Shown here: positions 26,004-34,711 of the stretch, in pieces | Layout of the letters: each line of letters opens with the position of its first letter | Numbering within the stretch: the first letter of the stretch is position 1 | Source: CAYGYG01 sp964354155 | GTDB taxonomy: Bacteria; Hydrothermota; Tepidihabitantia; SM23-42; CAYGYG01 | Direction of reading: 5' to 3' | NCBI GenBank assembly: GCA_964354155.1 | Contig: CAYGYG010000012.1 | Location: forward strand, 1-64,000 | Length of the DNA: 64,000 bases | Made by a program: the position numbers and the translations under genes | Notes under the pieces: generated by a model | The model's input: only the letters and a program-made list of their open reading frames with translations | Database searches by the model: none | What the model was told of the DNA's origin: nothing

Positions 26004-28097
26004 ATGAATGGTCCTTTGATTGAGGAAAAGGAAATCGGCAAGGTCTTTGACCGCAAGCTCATCGTCCGGATGCTGGGCATGCTCAAACCATACACCAGGT
26101 ACATCGCAATATCGGTGTTATTTCTTTTCGTCGCCGCGGTCGCCGAACTTGTATATCCTTACATTATCAGAATTGCCATCGACAAACACATTGTACGCAG
26201 CGGCCGTAAAGTCGGGGCCGAGTTGAAAGTGCCGTCAACGCCGCTGGGCGCGGGCGAGTATTTTGTGACTCAGGAGGCGCTTGCGAAGGCCGACCCTCGC
26301 GTACTGCGGCAGCTCGAGAAGTCAGGCCGGTTATCCAGAGAACGCTACTACTACGCCGATTCGCGGGAAATGACCGAGCCGCGGCGCGCGCTTATTGCCC
26401 GGTACCCGACACTTTTCGAAAGCTACGCCGGGATAACCCTCATCCGGCATGATAACCTGAAACTACTCCACCCGAAAGATATCACGGTGCTGAGAGGCAA
26501 GGATTTTCAGAATCTGTTGAGAATAGCGATGCTCTTTCTTGGCGTGATCCTGGCGGGGGCGGTTGCCAATTTTATTCACATCTATTACCAGCAGTATGCC
26601 GGCCAACTCTTCATGCATGCGATGAGGATGCGAATATTCAGGAAACTGCAGGAACTGGATCTGGCGTTCTTTGACCGTAACCCGATCGGCCGGCTCGTGA
26701 CCCGGGCCACCAACGACGTCGAGGCCATCAATGAGGCCCTGGCCAATGTCTTTGCAACTCTTTTCCGTGATATCTTGCTTTTGATTGGAATCGTCTTCAT
26801 TCTCTTCTCGGTTAACGTCCGGCTTGCGGTCATCGCCTTCACCGTCGTGCCGCTCGTCCTGATTGTTACGTCGTACTTCAGGATCAAAGCGCGCGAGGTC
26901 TACCGGCAGGTCAGACAGCGTTTGGCCCGGCTCAACGCCGCCCTGCAGGAGAACCTGTCGGGCATTCGGGTGATCAAGACGTTCAGTCAGGAAGAGGAGA
27001 ATCAGCGCGGGTTTGACCGAATCAACGGTCAATACCTCAAATCGAACCTCCAGGAAGTGGTCCTGATGTCATTCTTCCGGCCGGTCGTGGAAATCATAAG
27101 TTCACTCGGCATTGGGCTGGTGCTGTATTACGGCGGCGGCCAGGTGATAACTGGAAATCTGTCGCTCGGGATCCTGGTTGCCTTCATTTCCTACGTTGAG
27201 ATGTTTTTCCGACCGATTCGCGAGTTGACTGAATCCTATACGATTCTGCAATCGGCGATGGCATCGGGCGAGAGAATTTTTCTGCTGTTGGACGAACCGG
27301 TCCGGATAAGGTCCAAACCCGGTGCGATCGAGTTAAAGGAGGCAAAAGGCGAGATCGAGTTCAGGAATGTCTGGTTCAGCTATGAAGCAGGCGGCCCGGA
27401 CCGGCACGAGCCGGCCAAGGAATGGGTGCTCAGGAACGTGACTTTCAAAGTCGCGCCCGGCGAGCGGGTGGCCATCGTCGGTCCGACCGGGGCCGGCAAG
27501 ACCTCCATCGTCAGTCTTATCTCACGGCTCTATGACATCCAGCAGGGGCAGATTCTGATTGACGGGGTGGATGTCAAGGACATGAATCTTGAATCGCTTC
27601 GCGCGAAAGTCGGGGTCGTGATGCAGGAAGTGTTCCTGTTTGCCGGTGATATCAAGTCGAACATCCGGCTCAATCTCGCCCTTGAAGATGAGAAGGTAAA
27701 GGAGGTCGCCGCCCACATCAATGCCGACAAGTTCATTGACCGGTTTCCCAACAAGTACGATGAGGCGGTCATGGAACGAGGCGTGACGCTCTCGACCGGC
27801 GAACGGCAGCTGCTGTCCTTCGCCCGCGTGCTGGCCTTCAATCCCAGGATTCTGGTGCTCGACGAGGCTACCGCAAACATCGATTCCGAGACCGAGAAAT
27901 TAATCCAGGAAGGTATGGAGCGACTGATGACGGGCCGCTCGGCAATAATCATCGCCCACCGCTTGAGTACCATCAAGGAAGTCGACCGTATCTATGTTAT
28001 TCATAAAGGCGAGATCAAGGAAGTCGGCCGCCACGATGAACTCATCAGCAGGAAGGGAATCTACTACAACCTCTTTAAACTGCAGTCGATACAGTAA
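26004..28097 (+). CDS. ABC exporter subunit 2 (half-transporter with large extracytoplasmic insert)
   Basis: The 697-residue partner of the preceding gene has six TM helices and an ATPase domain with Walker A GPTGAGKT (Lys499), canonical Walker B LDEAT (Asp620, Glu621) and H-loop AHRLS. Its signature is degenerate, LSTGE (596-600), in place of LSGGQ. It carries the catalytic Glu of the competent site and the weak signature of the degenerate one. Between TM1 and TM2 it has an insert of roughly 110 residues (about 55-165), rich in charged residues, which should face the periplasm. Usual family members have a loop of about 20 there, so the insert may contact another envelope component. Confidence 0.92.
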   Translation: MNGPLIEEKEIGKVFDRKLIVRMLGMLKPYTRYIAISVLFLFVAAVAELVYPYIIRIAIDKHIVRSGRKVGAELKVPSTPLGAGEYFVTQEALAKADPRVLRQLEKSGRLSRERYYYADSREMTEPRRALIARYPTLFESYAGITLIRHDNLKLLHPKDITVLRGKDFQNLLRIAMLFLGVILAGAVANFIHIYYQQYAGQLFMHAMRMRIFRKLQELDLAFFDRNPIGRLVTRATNDVEAINEALANVFATLFRDILLLIGIVFILFSVNVRLAVIAFTVVPLVLIVTSYFRIKAREVYRQVRQRLARLNAALQENLSGIRVIKTFSQEEENQRGFDRINGQYLKSNLQEVVLMSFFRPVVEIISSLGIGLVLYYGGGQVITGNLSLGILVAFISYVEMFFRPIRELTESYTILQSAMASGERIFLLLDEPVRIRSKPGAIELKEAKGEIEFRNVWFSYEAGGPDRHEPAKEWVLRNVTFKVAPGERVAIVGPTGAGKTSIVSLISRLYDIQQGQILIDGVDVKDMNLESLRAKVGVVMQEVFLFAGDIKSNIRLNLALEDEKVKEVAAHINADKFIDRFPNKYDEAVMERGVTLSTGERQLLSFARVLAFNPRILVLDEATANIDSETEKLIQEGMERLMTGRSAIIIAHRLSTIKEVDRIYVIHKGEIKEVGRHDELISRKGIYYNLFKLQSIQ

Positions 28098-28451
28098 TCG
28101 GTTTCGTCACGGGGTCAGGTAGGGGCGGTTCCGCTTGGGCCGGGATTTTCAACATGAATTGCCCCCACATCTACATTTAAGACCTTTGTAGTCGCAGGCT
28201 TTAGTCTGCGTGATTCCCAGCTTCCGCACCTTTTATATAATCACACGAAAACAGAGCACCCGGTTGTTCTTTATCGTCACCAATCCCCCTATATCCCCCT
28301 TTAGCAAAGGGGGAAAAGATGGGGATTTAGTCCCGAGTGAGACGAAGCAATCCCTGCTTGCCCCGTTAGATATGCCAATATCTCTCTACGAAAACAGCTT
28401 CCGTACCTGTTATATAATCACGACGCAGGGTGTCAGTTCGGCACCTTCGGC
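28098..28451. other. Repeat-rich intergenic region
   Basis: No gene is seen. It holds a small stem-loop at 28193-28210 (CGCAGGC/GTCTGCG around TTTA) and a 24-bp direct repeat with two mismatches (28221-28244 and 28398-28421, each ending TTATATAATCAC). Between the repeats is a nested palindrome (28282-28327), and CGAAAACAG occurs next to both copies. The arrangement looks like a small non-coding mobile or REP-type element flanked by direct repeats. Confidence 0.6.
28282..28327. repeat. Nested palindromic repeat (AATCCCC...GGGGATT), copy 1
   Basis: The inner stem CCCCCTTT/AAAGGGGG (28295-28313, 3-nt loop) sits inside an outer stem AATCCCC/GGGGATT (28282-28288 with 28321-28327). The same two-level design occurs at 35735-35779, so it is a dispersed intergenic repeat family. 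Similar elements are widespread in bacterial genomes. Confidence 0.8.
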
Positions 28452-28479
28452 TTGACTTTTATCAGGCAACTGCTATAAT
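28452..28479 (+). promoter_or_regulatory. Promoter of the DUF2703-sppA-leuD-like unit
   Basis: TTGACT (28452-28457), 16 bp, perfect TATAAT (28474-28479). Unlike many promoters here it is followed by a leader of about 95 nt with a strong AAAGGAG before the first gene. Confidence 0.75.
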
Positions 28480-28582
28480 GCTTGCGCTTCGGAACCGATG
28501 AGCGAGAAGTGCCCAGGTTGCCATTAGTACAGCAACCTGCGGTGTCGGTACAATTTCATGGCTAATTTCGAAAGGAGTGAAG

Positions 28583-29140
28583 ATGAAGACACTGATGATC
28601 GGTAGCGTCGTTCTCCTGGCCGCCTTGGCCGTTTCTTTTGCCGACGATGCCGGCAAGGGCTCGGCCGGGCGTCTGACAATAAGATGGCAGCGACTGGTCT
28701 GTGAGAATGAGAAGACTTGTGAACGGTGCAGCACAACGCAGGTCGGAGTGCGAAAAGGACACGAACTGCTCAGCAAAGCCCTGAAGACATTGGATATTGA
28801 AGTTACTTTGGACGAGAAGGTTGTGGACGAGAAGCAGTTTGCCGGGAATCCCCAGGAATCAAACCGTGTTGTGATCGGGGAGAAGACCCTGGAAGAATGG
28901 CTCGGGGCGAAGACCGGCAGAAGCTCTTGCGTTACTTGCAGCAAGATTACCGGCAAGGACGTCAAGTGCCGAACCATCAAATTCGGCGGCAAGACCTACG
29001 AGTCGATCCCCGCAAACTTAGTGGTCAAGGCCGGGCTGGCTGCCGCCGCGCAATTGCTTGCGGTGGAGCCGGATAAAGGATGCTGTGGCAACGAGACGCC
29101 GGGTCATCAGCCGTGCTCGACTTGCCCGAAGCGGAAATGA
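28583..29140 (+). CDS. Secreted cysteine-rich protein, DUF2703-like
   Basis: A 185-residue protein with a signal peptide (about 1-21) and a domain (about 28-150) that matches my memory of DUF2703: a TCERC motif near the N-terminus, an SNRVVIGEKTLEEWL segment, a CVTC pair, a CR and a YESIP motif. It ends with a further cysteine cluster (CCGN, CSTC). Ten cysteines in about 165 mature residues suggest metal binding or disulfide/thiol redox chemistry in the periplasm; no enzyme activity can be assigned. The ATG at 28583 is chosen over the GTG at 28577, which lies inside the AAAGGAG site. It is the first gene of an operon with sppA. Confidence 0.75.
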   Translation: MKTLMIGSVVLLAALAVSFADDAGKGSAGRLTIRWQRLVCENEKTCERCSTTQVGVRKGHELLSKALKTLDIEVTLDEKVVDEKQFAGNPQESNRVVIGEKTLEEWLGAKTGRSSCVTCSKITGKDVKCRTIKFGGKTYESIPANLVVKAGLAAAAQLLAVEPDKGCCGNETPGHQPCSTCPKRK

Positions 29141-29165
29141 CGCCCGTAATGTGAAGGAGTGAACA

Positions 29166-31415
29166 ATGTTGGCAAACCTGATGGTCTTGCTTTCGATAGC
29201 AAACCCGTGCCTTGACCAGTATTCAGTGGCAACGGTCAGACGTTCGTACGCGCTGGGCATTAACCCAGCCGGACTGGCGGTAAACCCGGGGGTCGAGTTA
29301 TCCTACCGCTTTGGGAAGGCTGAGGAAGTTTGGTCGCACGATCAGAACCTTCTGCTTGGCAATATCGGTCTGGGTCTGGCGACGGTTGACGGTGCGACGG
29401 AATTCAGGGCCGGCATCGGCCTGACGCCGGTCAAGAAGACGCTGCATTTGGGGTACGGCTACGAGTCTGGCGATGCGGGAGGTCATAGTATCGGCACAAT
29501 ACTCAGACCCGGCCGTTTCATGTCGATTGGTCTTGAGACAAGGATCGGCGACCCGACCAAGGTGCGTGGTGGATTGGCCTTGAGACCCCTGACCGATCGC
29601 GTTACGGTTTCCGGTGACGCTATCTACGAACAGGATTCAATTCGCTGGCAGTTCGGTGGCGAGGTAGAGGCGCTACCCGGCTTGACCATCAGCGGTCAGA
29701 GTGATTTGAGTGGCAATTTCCGGGCCGGGGTCGAAATCTCGCTGGGTCGGCTCAAGGTAGGCGGGTCGGCGGGCGAAGCGGTGCAATCCGGTCGTGTTCT
29801 AGTTTCGAACCAACGCTATCCGTCATTGCGAGGCGAGGGGAAGAAGTTTGTGAAGATGGAGCTGGCAGGCCGCTATGACGAGGACCGGCAGGAGCGCCAA
29901 CTGATCAGCCTTTTCCTCAAGCGCGAGCCGGCTTTCTATAACTTGATGAGCGGCCTTAAAGAAGTCAGAGAAGACCGGAGCGTGCAGGCGCTGTTCTTGA
30001 GGCTCGGTGACTACACGCTCTCTTCGGCCCAGTACGACGAACTGGCCCAGGAGCTCGCCAAGCTCAAGGCGGCCAACAAAAAGCTTGTCATATTCAGTCA
30101 TAGCTACAAGAGCCTGGTCGAGTACCGGATCGTCTCGCTCGCCGACTATCTAATCCTCGCCGAGCTGGGTGAGGTCGTCATTCCCGGCGTCTGGGCACGG
30201 AAGTTTTACTTAAAGGGCTCACTCGACCGGCTGGGCATCGAGACCGACATCGAGCACATCGGCGCGTACAAATCGGCCCAGGAACTACTGAGCCGGAAGG
30301 ACATGTCCGAGGCGGACAGCATCCAGTGGGAGGCGATACTTGACGACATCTACGAGCCGGCGGTGACCGAAGCTGCAGCTCACCGGAAATTGCCGCGCGA
30401 CGAATTCGAACGGCTGATCAGCGAAAAAGGGTACTACAACTCGGATGATGCCCGGAACGCCGGGCTTGTCGATACGACCGCATTCTTCTACGAGGTTGAT
30501 GATGTTGTGAAGAAACGGATTGGCGGCGGTCTCAAACCGAGTACGGTCACCGATCTTAAAAAGTCAAAGCCCTTGGCGCGCGCCTGGCGGGAATGCAAGG
30601 CGAAGGTTGCACTGGTAATCGCCGAAGGCTCGATTGTCATGGGAAAGAGCGGATACGATCCAACCCCATTCATTGGCGGCAAGGTTATTGGCTCAGAGAC
30701 GGTAGCTAAGACTTTCGAAAAGCTGCGCAAGGACAAGTCGGTCAAGGCGGTCGTCTTTCGGGTCAACTCGGGCGGGGGGTCAGCGCTGGCGTCGGACATC
30801 ATCTGCGAAGCGGTCGGTAAGTGTGACAAGGAAAAACCGGTCATCGTCTCGATGGGCGGAGTGGCTGGTTCAGGCGGCTACTACGTCGCCTGCCTGGCAA
30901 GGAAGATCGTGGCGGATCCGACCACGATCACGGGGTCGATCGGGGTTCTTGGCGTAAAACTGGTAACGCGGCGGTTCTACGACGAGAAACTGGGCATGAC
31001 CTGGGATTGGATAAAGCGGGGTGAGCACGCAGACGCTTACGGTGATTTGAGGCATTTAACCGAGCCGGAGCGCGTACAATACCGAGAGGAAGTCAAATGG
31101 TACTATGGCAAATTCCTGGCGCGGGTGGCTTCGGGCCGGAAGCTCACTCGCCAATTCGTTGACTCGGTGGGCCAAGGTCGTATCTGGAGCGGACGCAAGG
31201 CGAAAGAGCTGGGCCTGATTGACGAAGTGGGAGGCCTACTGGACGCCATCGAGCTGGCGAAGAAGGAAGCCGGTATCAAGGGCGAGGTCGATATTCTGGT
31301 GTATCCAAAGGCCGAGAGAAAGCTGGTGTCCGGGCTTGGCCTGCAGACCCATCTGCTTGAGTTGCTGGCCGAACGATGGCTCTATATCATGCCCTGTAAC
31401 GTTGAGGTTGAGTGA
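29166..31415 (+). CDS. sppA: SppA (S49) protease fused to an N-terminal barrel-like domain
   Basis: This 749-residue protein combines an N-terminal part (about 15-215) made of short alternating strands with Gly-rich turns, like an outer-membrane barrel of the PorV/UPF0164 sort, with a tandem S49 protease of the 67-kDa SppA type (about 230-730). The catalytic Lys369 (GAYKSAQELL) and Ser569 (AGSGGYY) are present in the first and second S49 repeats, as expected. SppA digests leftover signal peptides and is normally anchored in the inner membrane by an N-terminal helix. Here a short hydrophobic start precedes the barrel-like part, so its location may differ. Start chosen by the GAAGGAGTG site. 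Confidence 0.88.
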   Translation: MLANLMVLLSIANPCLDQYSVATVRRSYALGINPAGLAVNPGVELSYRFGKAEEVWSHDQNLLLGNIGLGLATVDGATEFRAGIGLTPVKKTLHLGYGYESGDAGGHSIGTILRPGRFMSIGLETRIGDPTKVRGGLALRPLTDRVTVSGDAIYEQDSIRWQFGGEVEALPGLTISGQSDLSGNFRAGVEISLGRLKVGGSAGEAVQSGRVLVSNQRYPSLRGEGKKFVKMELAGRYDEDRQERQLISLFLKREPAFYNLMSGLKEVREDRSVQALFLRLGDYTLSSAQYDELAQELAKLKAANKKLVIFSHSYKSLVEYRIVSLADYLILAELGEVVIPGVWARKFYLKGSLDRLGIETDIEHIGAYKSAQELLSRKDMSEADSIQWEAILDDIYEPAVTEAAAHRKLPRDEFERLISEKGYYNSDDARNAGLVDTTAFFYEVDDVVKKRIGGGLKPSTVTDLKKSKPLARAWRECKAKVALVIAEGSIVMGKSGYDPTPFIGGKVIGSETVAKTFEKLRKDKSVKAVVFRVNSGGGSALASDIICEAVGKCDKEKPVIVSMGGVAGSGGYYVACLARKIVADPTTITGSIGVLGVKLVTRRFYDEKLGMTWDWIKRGEHADAYGDLRHLTEPERVQYREEVKWYYGKFLARVASGRKLTRQFVDSVGQGRIWSGRKAKELGLIDEVGGLLDAIELAKKEAGIKGEVDILVYPKAERKLVSGLGLQTHLLELLAERWLYIMPCNVEVE

Positions 31416-31428
31416 GGAGGAGCGAGCT

Positions 31429-31947
31429 ATGAAGCGACCGGCAAAACATCGAGGCCGGGTCTGGAGATTCGGGGATGAAATCGATACCGACCAGATTTTC
31501 CCGGGCAAGTACCTGCCTTTGACCGACAAGAAGGAAATGGCACGCCACGCGATGGAGGGTGTGCCCGGCAGTGAGAATTTCAGACGCGCGGTACGGGAGG
31601 GTGACATCATCGTCGCCGGCAAGAACTTCGGCAGCGGCTCGTCACGCGAGCATGCCGCCGTTGCCATCCGCGGTGCCGGTATTCGGCTCATCATTGCCGA
31701 GTCCTTTGCCCGCATCTTCTACCGGAATTGCATCAATATGGGCCTGTCGGTGCTGGAATTGTACGAAGCCGGGGAGATTGCTGAAGGGGATGTGTTGCGT
31801 GTCGACGCCGACTACGGCACGATACTTGATGAGACTTCGGGCCGGCGCTACGCGGCTCGGCCGTTGTCCGGACTGGAGATGGAAATCATGCACGCCGGCG
31901 GCTTACTTAAGTATCTCGAGCGCCGTAACCGGCGCCATGAGAGCTGA
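31429..31947 (+). CDS. Aconitase-superfamily swivel subunit (LeuD/homoaconitase small-subunit type)
   Basis: The 172-residue protein is a stand-alone swivelling domain: GDEIDTDQIFPGKYL near the start, the GKNFGSGSSREHA substrate loop, and the ESFARIFYRNCINMG block. Such subunits pair with a [4Fe-4S] large subunit to isomerise isopropylmalate, homocitrate or citrate. No large subunit is in this window. It lies upstream of a citrate-cleavage-like cluster, so an aconitase or homoaconitase role is possible, and LeuD remains an alternative. GGAGGAG lies 5-11 nt before the ATG, 13 nt after sppA. The frame is open further upstream inside sppA, but that part is not coding. Confidence 0.85.
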   Translation: MKRPAKHRGRVWRFGDEIDTDQIFPGKYLPLTDKKEMARHAMEGVPGSENFRRAVREGDIIVAGKNFGSGSSREHAAVAIRGAGIRLIIAESFARIFYRNCINMGLSVLELYEAGEIAEGDVLRVDADYGTILDETSGRRYAARPLSGLEMEIMHAGGLLKYLERRNRRHES

Positions 31948-32061
31948 TGCTGGTCAAGCGAATGCATGAGAGTCAGAACCGAGGGAGCCATTATTTGCCG
32001 GGTGCTGGGGAACCCTACCACTTACAGTGATGGCAGGTATGCCGGAGCGGGAATCTCCGTA

Positions 32062-32089
32062 TTGACGCAGGCCGGAAACTGAATATATT
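32062..32089 (+). promoter_or_regulatory. Promoter of the HD-sucC-sucD-like operon
   Basis: TTGACG (32062-32067), 16 bp, TATATT (32084-32089). The ATG of the HD gene is 7 nt later, so the message is predicted to be leaderless. Confidence 0.7.
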
Positions 32090-32096
32090 AGACCGC

Positions 32097-32618
32097 ATGG
32101 TTGACAAACCCTATCTGCTGCGCATATTCCCCGACATCAGGCAGATCAAGAGTCGGACATTGCGGTCCCGGGTAATCGATGCTTGGATCAAAGGCGCTCG
32201 ACAGGGCGGTTGGGTACGGATCGATCATATTCCCTTCACCTTGTTGATCAAGACGAAGAAGAGCCTTGTCGAGCACACGAGAGCCGTGACCAGAATGGCA
32301 ATGGCGCTGGCCAAGACGCGGAAGGATATCAACATGGACCTCATTATCGCCGGCGGGATCTGTCACGATGTCGGCAAGCTTCTTGAGTACGAGGAGAGTC
32401 AAGGCCGGTCCCGAGTCATCAAGTCAGACCAGGGCAAGCGCATCCGGCATCCGGTCTCCGGGGCGGCCCTGGCCCATGAAGTCGGCTTGCCTCTGGAAGT
32501 GATCCACATCATCGCCGCTCATTCGGAAGAGGGAGAATTGGTGGTTCGGTCAAGAGAAGCAATCGTTATTCACCACTGCGACTTCGTTGATTTCCAGATC
32601 GAGAAGCTGAAATCTTGA
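32097..32618 (+). CDS. HD-domain phosphohydrolase
   Basis: A 173-residue protein with an HD superfamily metal-dependent phosphohydrolase core: His in HTRAVTRMA, the central GGICHDVGK (His-Asp), and downstream His residues (IRHPVSG, AAHSEEGE) that usually complete the metal site. The fold resembles small HD proteins with nucleotide or phosphoester substrates; the substrate is not evident. It starts an operon, 1 nt before the SucC-like gene, and may regulate or house-clean for that pathway. No Shine-Dalgarno; the start is set by the -10 box 7 nt upstream. Confidence 0.85.
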   Translation: MVDKPYLLRIFPDIRQIKSRTLRSRVIDAWIKGARQGGWVRIDHIPFTLLIKTKKSLVEHTRAVTRMAMALAKTRKDINMDLIIAGGICHDVGKLLEYEESQGRSRVIKSDQGKRIRHPVSGAALAHEVGLPLEVIHIIAAHSEEGELVVRSREAIVIHHCDFVDFQIEKLKS

Positions 32619-32619
32619 C

Positions 32620-33816
32620 ATGCGGCTTTACGAACACGAAGCCAAATTCCTTTTCCGGAGATTCAAGATCCCCACCCCCGAAGGGATTCTCTACCGCACG
32701 CCCGCCGACCTCGACATAGTGGCCTTTCCGTGTGTGGTCAAAGGCCAAACCTTTGTGGGGGGACGCGGCAAGAGCGGCGCGGTCAAGTTTGCCGAGAACC
32801 GGCATGAGGCGGTTATCCGTATTGACGAGCTCAAGAAACTGGTTGTCGCGGGATATCCGGTTGAGAGAGTACTGCTGGAAAGGAAGGTCGATATCAAGAA
32901 GGAGTACTACCTTGGCCTGGTAATCGACCGGATCAGGCACGAACCGGTTCTCATCGCTTCGACCGAAGGCGGCATGGATATAGAGGAAATCGCCCGGCAC
33001 AGGCCTGAAGCGATCGTCAAATGCAGTTTGGAGCCGCAAGCCGCGATCGAGCCCTTCTTCGGCCGCAAAATCGCAAGCTTGTTTGGGTTGTCCGGTGAAG
33101 CGTTGACCGCTTGCGGCATAGTTGTCAACCGTATGATCGAACTGTTCTTTGAGTATGACTGCAAGCTGGTCGAGATCAACCCGCTCGCCCTAACTGTGGA
33201 GGACCGGATTGTGGCGCTTGACGCCAAGATTGACCTGGACGACGATGCGCTTTTCCGGCATCCTGAATTGAAAGAGTGGGGGATAGAGCTGCGTCACGAG
33301 ATTGGTGAGTTTACCGAACGGGAGAAGAAGGCGCGGGGTGCCGGCATCCCTTATGTGGATCTCGAAGGCAACATTGGATCGTTTCCGGGCGGTGCAGGTT
33401 TCGGCATAGCCGCCATCGACTTGATTGCTCTATATGGCGGCAAAGCGGCCAACTTTATGGATTCAGGCGGTGCTCCGAGCCAGACAAGACTTAAACTTAT
33501 GCTGGAACTCTTGCTCGAAAACCCTGAAGTAACAGCGATTTTCGGGGCAAGATTTGGCGGCATTTCGCGTTGCGATGACTGGGCCAAGGCCGTTGTTCAG
33601 TATGTCATTGAGAACAAGCCGGCCAAACCGATGGTCATGCGGATGGCGGGCAACATGGAGGAGGAGGGGGGCAAGATAATCGAAGACGCTACTACCAACC
33701 ATCCTGACCTTTTTAAGAACATCAAGATCTATCGCCACGATACTCCGATTGAAGAGGTGATACAGGAAGCGGTCCGGGTTGCCCGCAATAGTCGGGAAGT
33801 AGCGAGTAGCAGGTAG
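32620..33816 (+). CDS. Acyl-CoA synthetase beta subunit, SucC-like (candidate citryl-CoA synthetase large subunit)
   Basis: The 398-residue protein has an N-terminal ATP-grasp domain (about 1-235: VGGRGKSGAVKFA, EYYLGLVIDR, EINPLALT) and a C-terminal CoA-ligase domain (about 250-390: GNIGSFPGG, FGGISRCD). Succinyl-CoA synthetase beta is about 388 residues, so length fits. The stretch FMDSGGAPSQTRLKLMLELL departs from the usual SucC 'D-x-GGGA' loop and recalls the YSGAPSEQ loop of ATP-citrate lyase. With the SucD-like gene 10 nt downstream and a citryl-CoA-lyase-like gene next, citryl-CoA synthetase is a serious alternative to succinyl-CoA synthetase. It begins 1 nt after the HD gene. Confidence 0.8.
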   Translation: MRLYEHEAKFLFRRFKIPTPEGILYRTPADLDIVAFPCVVKGQTFVGGRGKSGAVKFAENRHEAVIRIDELKKLVVAGYPVERVLLERKVDIKKEYYLGLVIDRIRHEPVLIASTEGGMDIEEIARHRPEAIVKCSLEPQAAIEPFFGRKIASLFGLSGEALTACGIVVNRMIELFFEYDCKLVEINPLALTVEDRIVALDAKIDLDDDALFRHPELKEWGIELRHEIGEFTEREKKARGAGIPYVDLEGNIGSFPGGAGFGIAAIDLIALYGGKAANFMDSGGAPSQTRLKLMLELLLENPEVTAIFGARFGGISRCDDWAKAVVQYVIENKPAKPMVMRMAGNMEEEGGKIIEDATTNHPDLFKNIKIYRHDTPIEEVIQEAVRVARNSREVASSR

Positions 33817-33826
33817 CGAGAGAAGG

Positions 33827-34711
33827 ATGGCGATACTGATTGACGAGACAACCCAGACCATCGTTCAAGGCATTACCGGCGCGAATGCCGCCGTGCACAC
33901 CAAATTGATGCTTGAGTATGGCACGAAGGTCGTTGGAGGCGTGACTCCGGGCAAGGGTGGTCAGAAAGTGCATGATGTCCCGGTCTATGACACGGTTACC
34001 GATTGCGTACGCGAGCATCCGGACGCGACCGTATCGAGTGTCTGGGTGCCGGCGCGGTTTGCCAAAGACGCGATTCTGGAGGCGATCGACGCCGGTCTCA
34101 AGATTGTGATACTGATAACGGAACGAATTCCGATTCACGACATGCTGGCGATAAGAAAGCAGGCTCTAGGCCAGGGTGTCGTCGTGATTGGCGGCAACAC
34201 GCCCGGCGTGATCAGCCCCGGGGCATGCCTGGTCGGAATGCTGCCCAGAGTTGCCTTCAAACCGGGTCGCATCGGGACCGTGGCGCGCAGTGGCGCGATA
34301 ACATACTATATCGCCAATACGTTGAATCTGGCCGGCTTAGGGGAATCGACTTCTGTGGGTTTGGGCGGTGACCCTATTCTTGGTTCGAATTTTGAGAGGA
34401 TTCTGAAAATGTTTGAGGAAGACCAGGGGACTGATGCGGTCGTGATGGCGGGCGAAATCGGCGGCGTCTACGAGGAATTAGCAGCACCATATGTCAAGAC
34501 GATGAAGAAGCCGGTCGTGGCATTCATCGCCGGCAAGCATGCCCCGCAAGGAAAACGGCTGGGCCATGCGGGTGCGATCGTTGAGGGCAACATGGGCACG
34601 GCGCAGAGCAAGATCAAGGCTCTGACCGATGCCGGCGTGGTAGTATCGGACACGCTGAAAGACATTCCAGGGTTGATCAAAAAGGCACTAGAAGGCTCAA
34701 AGAGGGCTTGA
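33827..34711 (+). CDS. Acyl-CoA synthetase alpha subunit, SucD-like (candidate citryl-CoA synthetase small subunit)
   Basis: The 294-residue protein has a CoA-binding Rossmann domain (about 1-130, GITGANAAVHTKLMLEYG, VGGVTPGKGG) and a ligase domain with the phospho-histidine motif GKRLGHAGAIVEG (about 250). This subunit carries the active-site His that is phosphorylated during CoA-ester formation. Length is that of normal SucD. Operon position after the SucC-like gene shows they form one heteromeric enzyme that makes succinyl-CoA or citryl-CoA from ATP, CoA and the acid. AGAGAAGG precedes the ATG. Confidence 0.85.
   Translation: MAILIDETTQTIVQGITGANAAVHTKLMLEYGTKVVGGVTPGKGGQKVHDVPVYDTVTDCVREHPDATVSSVWVPARFAKDAILEAIDAGLKIVILITERIPIHDMLAIRKQALGQGVVVIGGNTPGVISPGACLVGMLPRVAFKPGRIGTVARSGAITYYIANTLNLAGLGESTSVGLGGDPILGSNFERILKMFEEDQGTDAVVMAGEIGGVYEELAAPYVKTMKKPVVAFIAGKHAPQGKRLGHAGAIVEGNMGTAQSKIKALTDAGVVVSDTLKDIPGLIKKALEGSKRA

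Noticed and set aside
28282..28327. Classical intrinsic terminator for the ABC exporter operon
   Set aside because: It lies 185 nt past the stop codon, has no T-run and recurs at 35735-35779, so it is better described as a dispersed repeat.
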